From MPNP01 sp963668325 (GTDB taxonomy: Bacteria > Pseudomonadota > Alphaproteobacteria > Rhodobacterales > Rhodobacteraceae): a stretch of 64,000 bases of DNA. The stretch is taken from NCBI GenBank assembly GCA_963668325.1, contig OY764222.1:2790001-2854000 (forward strand). The letters are read 5' to 3'. Shown piece after piece: positions 61,820-64,000 of the stretch. The translations under genes and the position numbers were made by a program. Position 1 is the stretch's first letter. Each line of letters starts with the position of its first letter. A model generated the notes under the pieces. The model saw nothing but the letters and a program-made list of their open reading frames with translations. It was not told where the DNA came from and ran no database searches.

Positions 61820-62629
61820 TTGAATATTCACAAGACACGCCTTAACGGAAAACATGTACTTATTACTGGTGCTGCTCAAGGAATGGGTGCCGCTATAGCC
61901 GAATTCTATGCCGCTCAAGGTGCTAAAGTTTGCCTTGGGGATATCAATTTGGAAGGTTGTCAAAATGTGGCAACCAACATCGAAAATGCAGGTGGTTCTG
62001 CGGTTGCTGTAAAGTTGGATGTAACGAAGCGATCCGACATGAAAGCCGCTGTTAACCAAACGGTTGAGTCCTTTGGCTCCATCAACGTTATGCTGAACAA
62101 TGCCGGCATAAACAAACCTATGATGTTCCTTGACGTAACCGAAGAAAATTGGGACTTAATCATGAAGGTCAATGCACTTGGTGTACTGATTGGCATGCAA
62201 GAAGCAGCCAAAGCCATGATCAAGCAAGGCAAGGAGAACGGCCCATATAAAATCATTAACGTCGGCTCGATTTTGAGTCGCCAAGCTTTCGACGATGTGG
62301 TTCCCTATTCTTGCTCTAAACATGCCGTGCTTGCCATGATCAACGGTGGTGCAAAAGCACTGGTGGACCACAACATCACAGTCAACGGTTACGGTCCAGG
62401 TGTAGTTCGAACGGAACTTTGGGAACAGCTTGACAAAGATCTAGTTTCAATCGGTAAATTTGAGAAGGAAGGTGAATCTATGGATACCCTTGCAGAAACC
62501 ATGATCCTTATGAAACGTTATTCTTATCCTGAAGATGTGATTGGAACAGCCGGATTCCTTGCTAGCCCTGAATCCGACTACATGACCGGTCAGTTGCTAA
62601 TGATAGACGGTGGTATGGTCATCCAATAA
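61820..62629 (+). CDS. Short-chain dehydrogenase/reductase (SDR)
   Basis: The 269-residue product is a classical SDR. TGAAQGMGAAIAEFYA (about 16-31) is the cofactor loop, NNAGINKP (about 93-100) the structural motif, and the catalytic Ser-Tyr-Lys appears as VGSILSRQAF with PYSCSKHAV (Tyr-x3-Lys). DINLEG after the second strand favours NAD. The start is TTG 61820 with GGAG 7 nt upstream. It is divergent from the sugar importer, so it probably oxidises the imported sugar or polyol. The C-terminal MTGQLLMIDGGMVI is typical. Confidence 0.9.
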   Translation: MNIHKTRLNGKHVLITGAAQGMGAAIAEFYAAQGAKVCLGDINLEGCQNVATNIENAGGSAVAVKLDVTKRSDMKAAVNQTVESFGSINVMLNNAGINKPMMFLDVTEENWDLIMKVNALGVLIGMQEAAKAMIKQGKENGPYKIINVGSILSRQAFDDVVPYSCSKHAVLAMINGGAKALVDHNITVNGYGPGVVRTELWEQLDKDLVSIGKFEKEGESMDTLAETMILMKRYSYPEDVIGTAGFLASPESDYMTGQLLMIDGGMVIQ

Positions 62630-62667
62630 ATTATTTCATTACAGTCCACAAACCTCAAAATAAGCTA

Positions 62668-64000
62668 TCAGTTCAATAGAAACTTGTTTAAAACTTTTGG
62701 AATCAATTTTGGAAGGTCATCTGCAATCAATCCTGGACCAAATATTCTGACTGCATGAAGGTGAATATAAACAGAAAGAAGTGCACATTTTAATGGGGGT
62801 ATATTTCTGGCCATCAAACCTGTTATCATTCCAGCCAATACATCCCCAGAACCTCCTGTTGCCAGCCATGGAGAGTTTTCAAATTTAGCTCCATTGACTA
62901 GATATGTGTGCCCATCTGGTGAAGCGATAACCGTTTGCCGCCCCTTCAAAAGGACAACTGCTCCAGATATGGTACTAGCCTTTTGGACTGCCCTGATGAC
63001 AGATAATTTGTCTCCCTTGATTTTCGTTGCCAAATCAGGAAAAATTCTGGCAAACTCTCCGAAATGTGGTGTTATCACTGTTCTACTATGAAGATTTTTA
63101 TAAAGGACATCTGGATTCTCTTGAAACGAAGTAAGAACATCAGCATCAAGAACCGCTTTCTGCCCGGATTTTAATGCCACGATAGCATATTCCCTGGTTT
63201 GCTTGCCGATACCTAACCCAGGTCCAAGACATATGGCATTTATCCTTTTATCAGATAGGCAATCCAACATATCCTGGGGCTTATTGATTTTGGTTGCCAT
63301 TAAGGCACTAACCTTGAAGGTATGGTTAAAAAATGCTTCTTTGGGCAACCCCATGGTCACCAAACCAGAACCTACCCGGAGAGCTGAAATACCAGCCAAT
63401 TCAGCAGCTCCCATTTTTCCAGGTGGACCCGAAAGAATAAGCGAATGCCCATGATCATACTTGTGATATGAGCCCTTTTTATCCAAAAGACCTATAAATT
63501 CTGGTGGTTGGGTTTCAACTAATTCAACAAGAGGGGGATGAATAGTAGAGAATTTCTTCAAGCCTTCATCCAACCCAATTGAAATAAACTCTATGGTACC
63601 TGACCTTTCAGCTCCTTCTTTTAAATAATGACCCCACTTTGGCATTTGGAATGTCAGGGTTAGGGTAGCTTCATAACTTGATAGCTCACTTGAGGACAAT
63701 AAACTCCCCGTACTTGAATCTAACCCCGATAGGATATCAATGGCAATTATTGTTATGTGGGAAGGAATTCCTTCAATTATTTTGGAACATTTTTCATCTA
63801 GCGGTCTGGTCAACCCGATACCAAACAGGGCATCAACAACAATATCACCTTCCGATAAGGTAGCCCTCTGGAAATCTTCCAAAGGCGAAATTGAACCTTT
63901 TTGAAGCCACTTTGATCGCATTAATGCCGATGGTGCTGATCTGTTAGGTGAGTCGATCAATTCCCAAGAGGAAATTTTTTCACCCATTTCAACAAGTGTC
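62668..64000 (-). CDS. nnrD: Bifunctional NAD(P)H-hydrate epimerase/ADP-dependent dehydratase (partial)
   Basis: This enzyme repairs hydrated NAD(P)H. About 443 codons are visible; the N terminus with the epimerase's nucleotide loop is off the right edge, since the frame continues upstream of the ATG at 63987. The remaining epimerase part has GDIVVDALFGIGLTRPL. The dehydratase (YjeF C-terminal) domain shows HGHSLILSGPPGKMGAAELA, LGPGLGIGKQTREYAI, LDADVLTSF, TPHFGEFARIFP and SPWLATGGSGDVLAGMITGL, the last being the ribokinase-like catalytic block. It is transcribed toward the SDR gene. Confidence 0.93.
   Translation of the reverse strand, partial: TLVEMGEKISSWELIDSPNRSAPSALMRSKWLQKGSISPLEDFQRATLSEGDIVVDALFGIGLTRPLDEKCSKIIEGIPSHITIIAIDILSGLDSSTGSLLSSSELSSYEATLTLTFQMPKWGHYLKEGAERSGTIEFISIGLDEGLKKFSTIHPPLVELVETQPPEFIGLLDKKGSYHKYDHGHSLILSGPPGKMGAAELAGISALRVGSGLVTMGLPKEAFFNHTFKVSALMATKINKPQDMLDCLSDKRINAICLGPGLGIGKQTREYAIVALKSGQKAVLDADVLTSFQENPDVLYKNLHSRTVITPHFGEFARIFPDLATKIKGDKLSVIRAVQKASTISGAVVLLKGRQTVIASPDGHTYLVNGAKFENSPWLATGGSGDVLAGMITGLMARNIPPLKCALLSVYIHLHAVRIFGPGLIADDLPKLIPKVLNKFLLN

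Overview
The window looks like a chromosomal segment of an AT-leaning, free-living or symbiotic alphaproteobacterium. The assignment rests on gene order: accB-accC, then aat, a DUF2155 gene, mlaD and an NDUFA12-like gene, followed by clpX-clpP-tig-tRNA-Leu, and mrcA-prfB beside rne. RNase E carries a large insertion in its S1 domain, and an NDUFA12-type complex I accessory protein is present; both fit the class. I cannot assign an order or genus.

Layout. 1-4.3 kb: start of a FAD-dependent oxidoreductase, a MobA-like nucleotidyltransferase, a tRNA-Leu(UAA) split by a group I intron, an LCMT-type methyltransferase, tRNA-Leu(CAA), a small membrane protein, and a YqaA/DedA-dsbB pair. 4.4-10.5 kb: a complete oligopeptide-type ABC importer (Tat-exported binding protein, two permeases, one fused double ATPase). 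10.5-26.5 kb: an accessory island with a broken tyrosine recombinase and HEPN-like gene, a three-gene operon with a toxin-like product behind a palindromic operator, a tiny promoter-ORF-terminator unit, a DUF2513 pseudogene, two HNH genes, an MFS exporter, a MITE, an IS66-type element that split a secreted protein gene, a secreted peptidoglycan-binding-like protein, and an IS1634-type element. 26.7-44.2 kb: core genes (queA, a giant AsmA-like protein, M23 peptidase plus bactofilin, prfB, mrcA, rne, a DsbA-like protein, accB, accC).

44.2-49.0 kb: a four-gene cassette (M24 protein, E1 alpha, E1 beta, E2-like protein) sits between accC and aat. Both the M24 protein and the E2-like protein lack residues expected for the classical activity, so this is my main candidate for an undescribed pathway. 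49.2-54.7 kb: aat, DUF2155, mlaD, NDUFA12-like, clpX, clpP, tig, tRNA-Leu(UAG). 55-62.6 kb: a ribose-type sugar ABC importer whose operon ends in a winged-helix regulator fused to a solute-binding-protein domain, with a divergent SDR dehydrogenase. The window ends inside a bifunctional NAD(P)H-hydrate repair enzyme.

The clearest unusual items are the group I intron in tRNA-Leu(UAA), the M24/E1/E2-like cassette, the HTH-SBP fusion regulator, and the island operon with its perfect 11-bp inverted repeat. The two IS elements have exact target-site duplications (8 bp and 5 bp), so they are structurally complete. Three tRNA-Leu isoacceptors (UAA, CAA, UAG) occur in this one window.
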